38,924 nt of DNA from Pseudomonadota bacterium (GTDB lineage Bacteria > Pseudomonadota > Gammaproteobacteria > Xanthomonadales > Xanthomonadaceae). Both the position numbers and the translations under genes were made by a program. The notes under the pieces were generated by a model. It was not told the DNA's origin. It searched no databases and saw nothing but the letters and a program-made list of their open reading frames with translations. Of this stretch, positions 18,708 through 27,966 are shown in pieces. The DNA is taken from positions 1-38,924 of the forward strand of contig JAEWNY010000033.1 in assembly GCA_023461075.1 (NCBI GenBank), read 5' to 3'. Within the stretch, counting starts at the first letter, position 1; each line of letters begins with the position of its first letter.

Positions 18708-19007
18708 ATGCCCAAGACCCTCCATCGCCCCGAAGCCGACCTCCTGCGCCACATGCTGTTGGCAGCACGGCATGACGCTGGATTGACCCAGGCCGACGTG
18801 GCCGGTGCTTGGGGTGTGCCGCAGGAACGCATCAGCGCGATCGAGCGCGGCATCCGCCGGTTGGACCTGATTGAGCTGCAGGACCTGTGCGCGCTGATCG
18901 GCGTGGACTTGCTCGACTTCGTCGGTGAATTCCATGCCCGCTCGAAGGTCGTCGCACCGCGGCGCAAGCGCCCGATTGCATCCGGCATCCCTAGACATCG
19001 CCGCTAG
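18708..19007 (+). CDS. Xre-family (Cro/C1) helix-turn-helix regulator
   Basis: A 99-aa protein with a typical HTH_XRE domain in residues 14-68: LLAARHDAGLTQADVAGAWG (helices 1-2), VPQERISAIERGIRRLDL (recognition helix and turn) and ELQDLCALIGVDLLDFV. A basic tail (APRRKRPIASG) follows. Such proteins repress or activate nearby genes, often their own. It is divergent from the exported-protein operon with 93 bp between, which suggests that it controls that operon. Its 3' end overlaps the convergent 101-aa gene by 17 bp. The ribosome-binding site is weak. Confidence 0.82.
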   Translation: MPKTLHRPEADLLRHMLLAARHDAGLTQADVAGAWGVPQERISAIERGIRRLDLIELQDLCALIGVDLLDFVGEFHARSKVVAPRRKRPIASGIPRHRR

Positions 19008-19296
19008 CGCCGTCATCCGGGTCGGTGCGACCGGTCACTTTCCACAGCAGCCGGACAAGAATCGCCCGGTAGAGCACGTCGTCATCCGTGTCAGTGCTCG
19101 CCTTGGGCAGCTGTTTGATCAGGCGCGTGAGAAGTTCGCTGGTGGCTTGCTCTGCGCTCAGCGCCTCGCCTTGGATCTGTGCCCAGATGTCGGCCCCCAG
19201 AGCGATGTCCTGTACGGACGTGGGCCATCCCGTCTGGCGGAGCCAGGCCAGCGCTTCTGCGATTTCGGGAACCTTGGAAAGGTGGTTCGAGGACAT
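18991..19296 (-). CDS. Small hypothetical protein, 101 aa
   Basis: I do not recognise it. The sequence is soluble and acidic toward the end. It begins MSSNHLSKVPEIAEALAWLR and has a helical centre (LSAEQATSELLTRLIKQLP, VLYRAILVRLLWKV). The frame has good codon structure, and the gene converges on the Xre-type gene with a 17-bp overlap. It may be an accessory gene of the island with no partner visible. It could also be a toxin or antitoxin paired with the regulator, but the convergent layout speaks against a classical pair. Confidence 0.55.
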   Translation of the reverse strand: MSSNHLSKVPEIAEALAWLRQTGWPTSVQDIALGADIWAQIQGEALSAEQATSELLTRLIKQLPKASTDTDDDVLYRAILVRLLWKVTGRTDPDDGASGDV

Positions 19297-19460
19297 GCGT
19301 GTTTCCGGTCACGCCACGGCTTGTGGCCTACCCCAGAAATCACTTTTTCGACGCGACCAAAGTTAGACCTACTTTTTACAAGCGCCTGCAGGGCTCAAAT
19401 GACCTTGCCGGCGCGGGATGCTCCAGCCCGGTACGACATGGATTCATTAAGGAGTGTTTG

Positions 19461-20042
19461 ATGTCGCTTCTGCCCGTTTGTCGCTACGCGCCATTGCGCC
19501 GGATACTCCTGGCTGACCTGCCTGCCATCCCGTCCTGCGGCCGCCCCCAGCGACCCGAATCCTCGTCGCCGGGGTCGTGGCCCTTGGAACGGGGCTCCCT
19601 CGCAGCGACCCTGTTGCCTGGTGCAATCTTGGCTGTCTGCATCGTGAAAGGATCGGGGTCGCTTCCTGTTGGCGGAGCGTTCGCGCTCCTGCTCATTGCC
19701 CGGACGTGGCGACGTGCCGCTGTCCGTTACGGACATGAAGTGCTGCGGCGCTTGACGCACCACCTGCGCGGACTCAGCTTCCGCGGCACCGAGCTGGAGG
19801 TGGACGCACTGGTAGGTGCCGCTGACCGCCTTCTGGTCGCAGTCGTCGGCCTTTTCCCTTTGAGCTTCCTGCTCCAATCGGTCACGTTTGGACTCCAGGC
19901 CGTCGGTAGCGCGGGGACCATGCTGCTCGCCTTGGTCAGCATTCCGGTCTGGATGGTTGTGTTCCTGATCGCCATCCGCGACGCCTTGAGTGGCTATCGG
20001 ACCGTCAATCAACTGACCGATGGGCTCCTGGACCGATTCTGA
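19461..20042 (+). CDS. Membrane protein of unknown function, 193 aa
   Basis: The start ATG 19461 follows AAGGAGTG at good spacing; the longer frame upstream is not coding-like. After a Pro/Ser-rich, probably cytoplasmic N-terminus (1-48) there is a hydrophobic segment LAATLLPGAILAVCIV and a second, GGAFALLLIAR. A basic amphipathic stretch (TWRRAAVRYGHEVLRRLTHH) follows, then two more membrane segments (LLVAVVGLFPLSFLLQ; MLLALVSIPVWMVVFLIAI). I cannot assign a function; small membrane proteins of this size are common in islands. No operon partner: the next gene starts 489 bp later. Confidence 0.65.
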   Translation: MSLLPVCRYAPLRRILLADLPAIPSCGRPQRPESSSPGSWPLERGSLAATLLPGAILAVCIVKGSGSLPVGGAFALLLIARTWRRAAVRYGHEVLRRLTHHLRGLSFRGTELEVDALVGAADRLLVAVVGLFPLSFLLQSVTFGLQAVGSAGTMLLALVSIPVWMVVFLIAIRDALSGYRTVNQLTDGLLDRF

Positions 20043-20530
20043 CGCCGGGGGGCATCGTCGCGAGACGCTCCACGGGTCGCCCGCCATCGCGGACATCTAG
20101 CTTCCATATAGGCCGCCTCAGGAGGGCGGTGCGGCCCAACTTGATGATACGAATGGCAGGCAGCCCGAATGCCCCCTGTCGCCCCCGGGTTGGGGGCAGG
20201 TCAAATGGAACGCTATATCAAGCGCTTGCGTCGCCAGTCGACACGCGCTGCCGCCTTCCAGTCACGCGAACCGGATGCTTTGATGACCGAATGCGCCCAC
20301 GGGTGGCGCATTGCGGTCGACACTCATCGGCTGCCGTGAAGCACTCAATCGTTGGCGCGCCCACGCCGTCCGAGGCCCGCAACACGCGGATGCAAACCCG
20401 GTGCGTGCATCGGCAGGCTGGCGTGAGGCGGCTGCCTGAATGCGGTGCCGTCGCACTCAGTGAGACGATCGCGCATTACATAGACAGGCCGGCGTCCGTC
20501 GCCGCGCCATGGCCAACGCAAGGGGAAACC
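20043..20530. other. Intergenic stretch with no gene
   Basis: About 490 bp without a convincing reading frame; the frame open upstream of 20531 gives an Arg/Pro/Ser-rich translation typical of non-coding high-GC DNA. It holds a hairpin GCCCCC-GGGTT-GGGGGC near 20180-20197 and another, CCGCCtcaggagGGCGG, near 20113-20130; either could end the membrane-protein transcript. I see no tRNA, repeat array or att copy. Confidence 0.5.
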
Positions 20531-20911
20531 ATGCTCGATTCTTTAGAAATCCAGACATTCCTGGAACAACGTGGGTTCGAACCGGTCGATGCGCGCACCC
20601 ACGCCATTGGGTTCGCGCATCCGGATTTGACCGGCCATCTCATCTATCTCAAGGACGGCCGTGATCGCCGTGATGCGCCGCGCAAGGCGGTGCGCAAGCA
20701 GCCCCTGGTCGTGCATCCGGCCATTGCCGACCTGCCTGGATTCGCAACGAACCGCGCGGTCCAGCTGGGGGGCAGTCGGCCCTACATGAACTCGAACATG
20801 ACTGCCTTTCCCAAGTGCGATGGCAAGAGCGCGCAAGGCGTGGCGATGGGCATCGTCGATGCGGCGGCACTGGACGAGGTACTCGCGCTGCACGGCTGGC
20901 GCGGGCTCTGA
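20531..20911 (+). CDS. Hypothetical protein, 126 aa, upstream of the restriction genes
   Basis: The ATG at 20531 follows AGGGGA with good spacing. The protein begins MLDSLEIQTFLEQRGFEPVD and has a compact alpha/beta look: FAHPDLTGHLIYLKDG, RKQPLVVHPAI, a conserved-looking SRPYMNSNMTAFPKCDG and a C-terminal helix DAAALDEVLALHGW. No signal peptide or membrane segment is present. I do not recognise the family with confidence. It lies 165 bp before res on the same strand, so it may be the first gene of the defence block. A role as a control or immunity factor is only a guess from position. Confidence 0.6.
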   Translation: MLDSLEIQTFLEQRGFEPVDARTHAIGFAHPDLTGHLIYLKDGRDRRDAPRKAVRKQPLVVHPAIADLPGFATNRAVQLGGSRPYMNSNMTAFPKCDGKSAQGVAMGIVDAAALDEVLALHGWRGL

Positions 20912-21076
20912 GGGAGGCTAAGGCAGGCCGGATCGATTCGATGCGGGCGGTTCGGGCGAGCATGGGCCGTGGCGAGATGCGGCGTCGAATCCTTGCCGCC
21001 TGTCGTGCGCCATACTGTTCGGGTTGATCAGGCCGTCATCACCGGCCTGCACTACATCAAGAAAGGTCGGGGGACC

Positions 21077-24000
21077 ATGAGCGACGCCTTCTTCGAACAA
21101 CCCATCCTCAACTCGCCCTACGACTGCCCGTCCCGGCACTGGGAATTGGACGCCACCGGCCAGCCGACCCAGCAGATCGCCAACAGCCGTCGTCGCGCCG
21201 ACTTCATCACCCCGATCCCCAAGCCGCGCAAGCGCAAGGGCGGCGCAGGCGACCAGGCCAGCCTGACCTTCGACGAAGGCAAGGGACTCTCGACCGAAGA
21301 ACAGGCGTACGACCACACCGCCATCATCAACGCAGTGCGCCACGAGGTCGACCTGTGGCGCAAGCTTCCGCAGGCGCAGTGGCGGGTGACCCCGGAAACC
21401 GCCAGGCTGCTGGAGCACTGGCGCAACCACAGGTTCGCGGGAATCCGCCCGTTCTTCTGCCAGGTGGAGGCGGCCGAAACCGCGATCTGGCTGACCGAGG
21501 TCGCGCCGCAGATCGGCAAGAACGGCCAGCGCTTCCTCGATCACCTGGCCAAGGCAAATGGTGATGCCAACCCGGAGTTGATGCGGTTGGCGCTGAAGCT
21601 GGCCACCGGCGCCGGCAAGACCACGGTCATGGCCATGCTCATCGCCTGGCAGACCATCAATGCCGTGCGCCATCCGGGCAGCAAGAGGTTCACCCGCGGC
21701 TACCTGCTGGTTGCACCGGGCATCACCATCAAGGACCGCCTGCGCGTCCTGCAGCCCAATGACCCGGACAGCTACTACGCCAGCCGTGAGATCGTGCCGC
21801 GCGACATGCTGCCGGACCTGGACAAGGCCCGGATCGTCATCACCAACTACCACGCGTTCAAGCTGCGCGAGCGGATCGAGATCTCCAAGGGCGGACGGCG
21901 TTTGCTGGAAGGACGCACCGGCGAGGCGCTGCAGACGTTGGAAACCGAAGGCCAGATGCTGCAGCGGGTGATGCCGGAATTGATGGGCATGAAGCACATC
22001 TTGGCGATCAACGACGAGGCCCACCACTGCTATCGGGAAAAGCCGCCCGAGGAGAGCGAGGAGGACCTGACCACCGACGAGAAGGCCGAGGCCAAGGAGA
22101 ACAACGAGGCCGCGCGGCTGTGGATCTCCGGGCTGGAGGCGGTCAACCGCAAGCTGGGCCTGCAACAGGTCATCGACCTGTCCGCCACACCGTTCTTCCT
22201 GTCCGGTTCCGGCTATGCCGAGGGCACCCTGTTCCCCTGGACCATGAGCGATTTCTCGCTGATGGACGCCATCGAATGCGGCATCGTCAAACTGCCGCGC
22301 GTGCCGGTGGCCGACAACATCCCGGGCGCGGAGATGCCCATCTACCGGGAACTGTGGAAGCACATCGGCAAGAAGATGCCGAAGAAGGGCCGCGGCAAGG
22401 GCGCGGTGCTCGACCCACTGGCCATACCGGTGGAGTTGCAAACCGCCCTGGAAGCGCTCTACGGCCACTACGTCAAGACGTTTGATGCGTGGAAGAAGGC
22501 CGGCATCCGCGTGCCGCCCTGCTTCATCGTGGTCTGCAACAACACCGCCACATCGAAACTGGTCTACGACTACATCTCCGGGTTCGAGCGCCAGAACGCG
22601 GACGGCACGGCAACGCCCGTACCCGGACGGCTTGAGCTGTTCCGCAACTCCGATGAGCATGGCAATCCACTGGCGCGCCCCAATACGTTGCTAATCGACA
22701 GTGAGCAGCTGGAATCGGGCGATGCGCTGGACGACAACTTCCGCGGCATGGCCGCCGACGAGATCGAGCGCTTTCGCCGCGAGATCATCGAGCGTACCGG
22801 CGATCGCAAGCAGGCCGAGTCCATCACCGACCAGGACCTGCTGCGCGAGGTGATGAACACCGTCGGCAAGGAAGGCCGCTTGGGCGAAGGCATCCGCTGC
22901 GTGGTTTCGGTCTCCATGCTCACTGAAGGGTGGGATGCCAATACCGTCACCCACATTCTGGGCGTGCGCGCCTTTGGCACGCAGCTGCTGTGCGAGCAGG
23001 TGATCGGTCGGGCACTGCGCCGGCTGTCGTACGAACTCAACCACGAAGGCCTCTTCGACGTCGAGTACGCCGACGTCTTCGGCATTCCGTTCGACTTCAC
23101 CGCCACCCCGGTGGTGGCCAAGCCACCCAAGCCGCGCGAGACGGTACACGTCAAGGCTGTGCGCCCGGACCGCGATGCCCTGGAAATCGAGTTCCCGCGG
23201 GTGCAGGGTTATCGCGTCGAACTGCCCGAAGACCAGCTGGAAGCGGAATTCAATGCCGATCACCACCTCAGCCTGACCCCGGAGATGGTGGGCGCCACCA
23301 AGACCCACAATGCCGGCATCATCGGCGAGGCAGTGGAGTTAGATGTCAGGCATCTGGGCGATGTGCGCCAATCCACTCTGTTGATGGAGCTGACCAAGCA
23401 CCTGCTGTTTCAGCATTGGCGCGATCCGGGCGAAGAGCCGCCGATCAACCTGTTCCACCAACTCAAGCGCATCACCCGCCAATGGCTGGACGAGTGCCTC
23501 GAATGCAAGGGCAGCACCTACCCAGCACAACTGATGTACCGCGAGCTGGCGGACATGGCTTGCGAGCGCATCACCAAGGGCATCACCAACAAGGAGTTGC
23601 AGAAGGGCCGGCAAGTCAAGGCCATCCTCGACCCGTTCAACCCCGTCGGCAGCACCGCCTACGTGGGCTTCAACACCTCGCGCGAGGATCGTTGGGAAAC
23701 GCTGGGCCCGCCGCCGAAGAATCACGTGAATTGGGTGATTCTGGATAGCGGCTGGGAAGCCGAGTTCTGCCGCGTGGCCGAATCCCACCCGCGGGTGCTG
23801 GCCTACACCAAGAACCACAACCTGGGCCTGCTCGTGCCTTACCGGTTCGGCGCGCTCACCCGCACCTACATCCCCGACTTCATCGTCAAGGTCGATGACG
23901 GGCGCGGGCCGGGCGATCCCCTGCACCTGATTGTGGAAGTGAAGGGCTACCGCCGCGAGGACGCCAAGGAGAAAAAGTCCACTATGGACACCTATTGGGT

Positions 24001-24145
24001 GCCCGGCGTGAACCACCTGGGCACGCATGGCCGCTGGGCGTTCGTGGAGTTCGCCGACGTGTACGAGATGGAAGAGGACTTCGCCGAGAAGGTCGAGCAA
24101 CACTTCAACAACATGGTGGCCTCGGTCACAGGAGGTGCCGGGTGA
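21077..24145 (+). CDS. res: Type III-like restriction enzyme, Res subunit (helicase-nuclease)
   Basis: A 1,022-aa DEAD/DEAH-type helicase with a C-terminal nuclease, close to the 'BPTD_3080-like' restriction subunits as I remember them. Motifs: Walker A ATGAGKT at 176-182, motif II DEAHH at 313-317, motif III LSATP, motif VI QVIGRALRRL, and near the end a PD-(D/E)xK nuclease with IPDFIVKV (D934) and LIVEVKG (E954, K956). All key residues are kept, so the subunit looks active. It would translocate on DNA and cut unmodified sites together with Mod. I chose ATG 21077 (behind GAAAGG) instead of the longer frame from 20969, because MSDAFFEQPILNSPYDCPSR matches the family start. It overlaps dinD by four bases. 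Confidence 0.93.
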   Translation: MSDAFFEQPILNSPYDCPSRHWELDATGQPTQQIANSRRRADFITPIPKPRKRKGGAGDQASLTFDEGKGLSTEEQAYDHTAIINAVRHEVDLWRKLPQAQWRVTPETARLLEHWRNHRFAGIRPFFCQVEAAETAIWLTEVAPQIGKNGQRFLDHLAKANGDANPELMRLALKLATGAGKTTVMAMLIAWQTINAVRHPGSKRFTRGYLLVAPGITIKDRLRVLQPNDPDSYYASREIVPRDMLPDLDKARIVITNYHAFKLRERIEISKGGRRLLEGRTGEALQTLETEGQMLQRVMPELMGMKHILAINDEAHHCYREKPPEESEEDLTTDEKAEAKENNEAARLWISGLEAVNRKLGLQQVIDLSATPFFLSGSGYAEGTLFPWTMSDFSLMDAIECGIVKLPRVPVADNIPGAEMPIYRELWKHIGKKMPKKGRGKGAVLDPLAIPVELQTALEALYGHYVKTFDAWKKAGIRVPPCFIVVCNNTATSKLVYDYISGFERQNADGTATPVPGRLELFRNSDEHGNPLARPNTLLIDSEQLESGDALDDNFRGMAADEIERFRREIIERTGDRKQAESITDQDLLREVMNTVGKEGRLGEGIRCVVSVSMLTEGWDANTVTHILGVRAFGTQLLCEQVIGRALRRLSYELNHEGLFDVEYADVFGIPFDFTATPVVAKPPKPRETVHVKAVRPDRDALEIEFPRVQGYRVELPEDQLEAEFNADHHLSLTPEMVGATKTHNAGIIGEAVELDVRHLGDVRQSTLLMELTKHLLFQHWRDPGEEPPINLFHQLKRITRQWLDECLECKGSTYPAQLMYRELADMACERITKGITNKELQKGRQVKAILDPFNPVGSTAYVGFNTSREDRWETLGPPPKNHVNWVILDSGWEAEFCRVAESHPRVLAYTKNHNLGLLVPYRFGALTRTYIPDFIVKVDDGRGPGDPLHLIVEVKGYRREDAKEKKSTMDTYWVPGVNHLGTHGRWAFVEFADVYEMEEDFAEKVEQHFNNMVASVTGGAG

Positions 24146-24984
24146 AATCCGAACTCGTCGAAAGCCTGACCGACAACTTCGAGGCCCATGCCCACCAGAC
24201 CGATGGTGGCGTGGAGTTCTGGCTGGCCCGCGACATCCAGCATCTGCTGGGCTACAGCAAGTGGGACAACTTCCTGAACGTGGTCAGCAAGGCCAAGACC
24301 GCCTGCGAAGTCTCTGGACATGCGATTGAGGACCATTTTGCCGACGTCGGGAAGATGGTCGACCTGGGCTCCGGCAGCCAGCGCGAGGTGGACGACCTCA
24401 TGCTCACGCGCTATGGCTGCTACCTGATTGCCCAGAACGGCGACCCACGCAAGCAGGAAATCGCCTTCGCGCAGACCTACTTCGCCTTGCAGACCCGGCG
24501 CGCCGAGCTGATCGAGCAGCGACTGCTGGAGCATGAGCGTGTCCAGGCGCGCAGGAAGCTGAGCGAGACGGAGAAAGAGCTCTCCAGCGTCATCTTTCAG
24601 CAGACTGGGGGCAATCAGAATTTTGCCCTGATCCGCAGCAAGGGCGACCACGCCTTATTCGGCCGCAACACCCAGGACATGAAAGAGCGCTGGCAGGTAC
24701 CGGGCAACCGGCCGCTGGCCGACTTCGCTCCTACGCTGATCCTCAAGGCCAAGGACTTCGCCACCGAAATCACCATCCACAACGCACGGCAGCATCGTAT
24801 GGGTACCGAGGCGGCGATCTCCAGCGAGCATGTGACCAACAACAAGGCCGTCCGCCAGACCTTGCTGGGCCGCGGTATCCAACCGGAGAACCTGGCGCCC
24901 GCAGAAGACGTCAGGAAAGTGGAGCGCCGCCTTGCCGCCGCCGACAAGAAGTCGCTGGACAAGCCCGACGCGTTGGACAACTGA
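24142..24984 (+). CDS. dinD: DinD-like (DNA-damage-inducible protein D) protein
   Basis: A 280-aa DinD-family protein with an N-terminal BRO-N-like fold: FWLARDIQHLLGYSKWDNFL, then the DinD signatures HFADVGKMVDLGSGSQREVD and DDLMLTRYGCYLIAQNGDP. A coiled helix (EQRLLEHERVQARRKLSETE) and the region ALFGRNTQDMKERWQVPGNR follow. E. coli DinD is SOS-induced and inhibits RecA filament activity; that is family knowledge. The start is GTG 24142 behind GGAGG, overlapping the res stop (GTGA), so it is translationally coupled to res. Mod starts 11 bp after its stop. Being locked between res and mod makes it part of the restriction operon, perhaps tempering RecA after self-cleavage (inference). Confidence 0.9.
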   Translation: MKSELVESLTDNFEAHAHQTDGGVEFWLARDIQHLLGYSKWDNFLNVVSKAKTACEVSGHAIEDHFADVGKMVDLGSGSQREVDDLMLTRYGCYLIAQNGDPRKQEIAFAQTYFALQTRRAELIEQRLLEHERVQARRKLSETEKELSSVIFQQTGGNQNFALIRSKGDHALFGRNTQDMKERWQVPGNRPLADFAPTLILKAKDFATEITIHNARQHRMGTEAAISSEHVTNNKAVRQTLLGRGIQPENLAPAEDVRKVERRLAAADKKSLDKPDALDN

Positions 24985-24995
24985 GTAACCGATCC

Positions 24996-26333
24996 ATGGC
25001 CACAAAGAAAACCACCAAGCGCACCGCCGCCAAGCAGGTCGCCGACCTCACCCACGGCGACGCCAAGCGCAAGAACATCCCCACCGTGGAACACCAGTCG
25101 GTGATGGCCGAGCACGAACAGGCACCGGTCAAGGTGAAGTACGCGCGTGGCGAAAACGGGCTGGACGATGAGAAGGAACAGCGCAACTCCGATCTGGACC
25201 CGCAACTGGTCTGGCGCGGCAAGGACCAGCAGGACTGGTCGGATCTGGTGGTCAACGCGCCGCCGCTGTACATCCAGGAGAAGGTCAAGCCCAAGGTGCT
25301 GATCGACGACCTGCGCCGCATAAGCCAGGCCGCCGCGCCGCAGTCCGGCGACATGGTGGACCTGTTCGGGGACTTCAACGGCCTGCCCGAAGGCGCGGAC
25401 CGTACCGAGTTCCACCAGCACGAAGGCCACTGGCAGAACCGCATGATCCTGGGCGACAGCTTGCAGGTGATGGCCTCCTTGGCGGAGCGCGAGGGCCTGC
25501 GCGGCAAGGTGCAGTGCATCTATTTCGATCCGCCGTATGGCATCAAGTTCAACAGCAACTTCCAGTGGTCAACCACCAGCCGCGACGTCAAGGACGGCAA
25601 CGCCGGCCACATCACCCGCGAGCCGGAGCAGGTCAAGGCGTTCCGCGATACCTGGAAGGACGGCATCCATTCCTACCTGACCTACCTTCGTGACCGGTTG
25701 ATGGTGGCGCGGGATTTGTTGACGGAGTCCGGGTCGATCTTTGTACAGATTGGTGATGAGAATGTGCATCGCGTGCGGGCGCTGATGGATGAAGTTTTTG
25801 GGGACGAGAACTGCGTAAACACCATAGTTTTTGCAAAAACCTCAAGCTCCACCGGTGATTTTCTTGGCCCCACCTTCGATACGCTTCTCTGGTATGCGCG
25901 CAATAAAAACATCTTGAAATACCGGAAGTTCCTTCTCAAAAAGTCTCCGGGTCAAAAGGGCGGCACCGGATATAAGAGCGTGGAATTTCCGGATTTTTCG
26001 CGTCGCTCACTTACGAAAAGTGAAATTGAAAACCCATCTCTATTGCCAGAGGGTTCAAAAATCTACTTTCGTGACAATTTGACGAGCCAAAGTGTCGGGC
26101 GAGAAAAGGGCGAAGGCGCTGCCTCTTGGTTCGGCGTAAGTTATCGGGGTCGCATCTATAAACCATCGCAGGCTGTTCGTTGGAAGACGAACGAACTTGG
26201 ATTTGGCCGTCTTTTGAAAAGCAACCGAGTTGAGGCGAGTTCAGGAGGCAATCTTGGATACATCAGAAATCTCGATGACTATCCGGCATTCGAGTTAACA
26301 GATATCTGGAGCGATACTCTCGGACAGAATTAG
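24996..26333 (+). pseudogene. mod: Type III-like DNA methyltransferase Mod, N-terminal half before an amber stop
   Basis: First 445 codons of a 969-residue beta-class adenine DNA methyltransferase. Catalytic motif IV DPPY lies at 178-181, followed by the target-recognition region. An in-frame TAG at 26331-26333 stops translation before the SAM-binding motif. Without interruption the same frame goes on through FGGDKIYVVQT to the next half, so a single base change is enough to explain the break. The ATG at 24996 gives an Ala/Lys/Thr-rich tail (MATKKTTKRTAAKQ) and then a typical Mod start. The truncated protein could still bind DNA or Res but cannot bind SAM in the normal way. Alternatives are a sequencing error, amber suppression or a true pseudogene. 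Confidence 0.88.
25740..26330 (+). other. AT-rich specificity (TRD) segment of mod
   Basis: Between the end of motif IV and the SAM-binding part the base composition falls: by hand count 258 G+C of 540 (about 48%) in 25801-26340, while the flanking mod sequence is clearly above 60%. Codon use changes with it (AAA, TTT, CTT, GAA). This is the region that sets the recognition sequence in beta-class Mod proteins, so it looks like an exchanged domain. Confidence 0.75.
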
Positions 26334-27905
26334 TTCGGTGGCGACAAAATTTATGTCGTACAGACAAGTCTATCGGCTGTACAGCGCTGCATTCTAATGG
26401 CCACCGATCCCGGCGACCTCGTCCTCGACCCCACCTGCGGTTCCGGCACCACGGCGTATGTCGCCGAACAATGGGGCCGCCGCTGGATCACCATCGACAC
26501 CTCGCGCGTGGCGCTTGCGCTGGCCCGTGCCCGCATCATGGGCGCACGCTACCCCTTCTACCTGCTCGCCGATTCCCGCGAAGGCCAGCAGAAGGAAGCC
26601 GAAGTCACCCGCAGTGCACTGTCCTCGCAACCGACCTACGACAACATCGCCCACGGCTTCGTCTACGAGCGTGTGCCGCACATCACGCTGAAGTCCATCG
26701 CCAACAACGCCGAGATCGACGTGATCTGGGAGGAGTACCAGACGCGGTTGGAACCCCTGCGCGAGGCCCTGAACAAGGCGCTCGGCAAAAAGTGGCAGGA
26801 ATGGGAAATGCCGCGCGAAGCCGACGCCAAATGGACAGATGGCGCGAAGAAGCTGCACGCCGACTGGTGGGAACAGCGCATCGCCCGTCAGCGCGAGATC
26901 GATGCCTCCATCGCCACCAAGGCCGAGTTCGAATACCTCTACGACAAGCCCTACGAGGACAGGAAGAAGGTCCGTGTAGCCGGGCCGTTCACGGTGGAAT
27001 CGCTCAGTCCACATCGCGTGCTGGGTGTGGACGAGGAAGACGGTCTGATCGACCACGTGGGCGACGACCGTGCCGAATACGGACAGGACTTCACTTCCAT
27101 GATCCTCGCCAACCTCCGGACCGCCGGCGTGCAGCAGGCCCATAAGGAAGACCGCATCGATTTCACCTCGCTGGAACCGTGGCCGGGTGACTTGATCTGC
27201 GCGGAAGGCCGCTATCTGGAGAACGGCAAGCCCAAACGCGCCGGCATCCTGATCGGCCCGCAGTTCGGTACCGTGACCCGCGTGGACCTGGTGGACGCCG
27301 CCCGCGAGGCCGGCGACGCCGGTTTCGATGTGGTGATCGCCTGCGCCTTCAACTACGACGCGCCCGCCAGCCAATTCGGCAAGCTGGGCCGCGTCAACGT
27401 GCTCAAGGCGCGCATGAACGCCGACCTGCACATGGCCGACGACCTGAAGAACACCGGCAAGGGCAACCTGTTCGTGATCTTCGGCGAGCCGGACGTGGAG
27501 GTGCTGGACACCCAGGGCCGCAGCATCCGCACGTACGATGGCAAGAAGGATGTGATCACGCTGCCCAAGGGCGAGGAGCTCGTCGTGCGCATCAACGGCG
27601 TGGACGTGTTCGACCCCAGCAGCGGCGAAGTCCGCAGCGACGACGCCGACGGCATCGCCTGCTGGTTCATCGACACCGACTACAACGAGGAATCGTTCTT
27701 CGTCCGACACGCCTACTTCCTCGGCGCGAACGACCCCTACAAGGCGCTGAAGACCACCCTGAAGGCCGAGATCGATGCCGAAGCCTGGGAAACCCTCAAC
27801 TCAGACACCTCCCGCCCCTTCCCCAAGCCCTCCACCGGCCGGTTCGCGGTGAAGGTCATCAATCACCTCGGGGATGAGGTGATGAAGGTGTTCAAGGTTA
27901 GCTGA
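26334..27905 (+). pseudogene. mod: Mod methyltransferase, C-terminal half after the amber stop
   Basis: Continuation of the mod frame. If translated separately it would start at ATG 26397, but no good ribosome-binding site is visible. It holds the SAM-binding motif I LDPTCGSGTTA (D478 of the full protein) and the conserved EQWGRRWITIDTSRVALALA. A long C-terminal extension (about 420 residues) follows that is absent in classical EcoP-type Mod and typical of the ~950-aa Mod proteins paired with ~1,000-aa Res. The extension ends GRFAVKVINHLGDEVMKVF. The fold boundaries show both halves are needed for methylation. The next gene starts 79 bp later behind a palindromic control region. Confidence 0.87.
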
Positions 27906-27927
27906 AAACGCCAATATCATCAGTCAG

Positions 27928-27966
27928 TTGCGCCAACCTATGGCGCAAGGTAAAGTGTTTTACCTT
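27928..27966 (+). promoter_or_regulatory. Tandem palindromes over a putative promoter
   Basis: Two perfect inverted repeats stand side by side: TTGCGCCA-5nt-TGGCGCAA (27928-27948) and AAGGTAAA-GTGT-TTTACCTT (27947-27966). A possible sigma-70 promoter, TTGCGC (27928) and TAAAGT (27951) with 17-bp spacing, lies across them. They precede the ATPase gene (start 27985, SD GAGGTGG). The repeats are seen directly; the promoter and a repressor site are inference. Confidence 0.6.

Noticed and set aside
20129..20530. N-terminal extension of the 126-aa gene
   Set aside because: The extended part is Arg/Pro/Ser-rich and non-coding-like; a good ribosome-binding site precedes the ATG at 20531.
20571..20590. 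Possible copy of the tRNA-Val T-arm (GGTTCGAACC) as attR
   Set aside because: Only about ten bases match and they lie within a coding region; the rest of the tRNA 3' end is missing.
20918..22660. Long - strand reading frame (580 aa) over res
   Set aside because: Antisense to motifs of the Res helicase (Walker A, DEAHH); composition typical of shadow frames.
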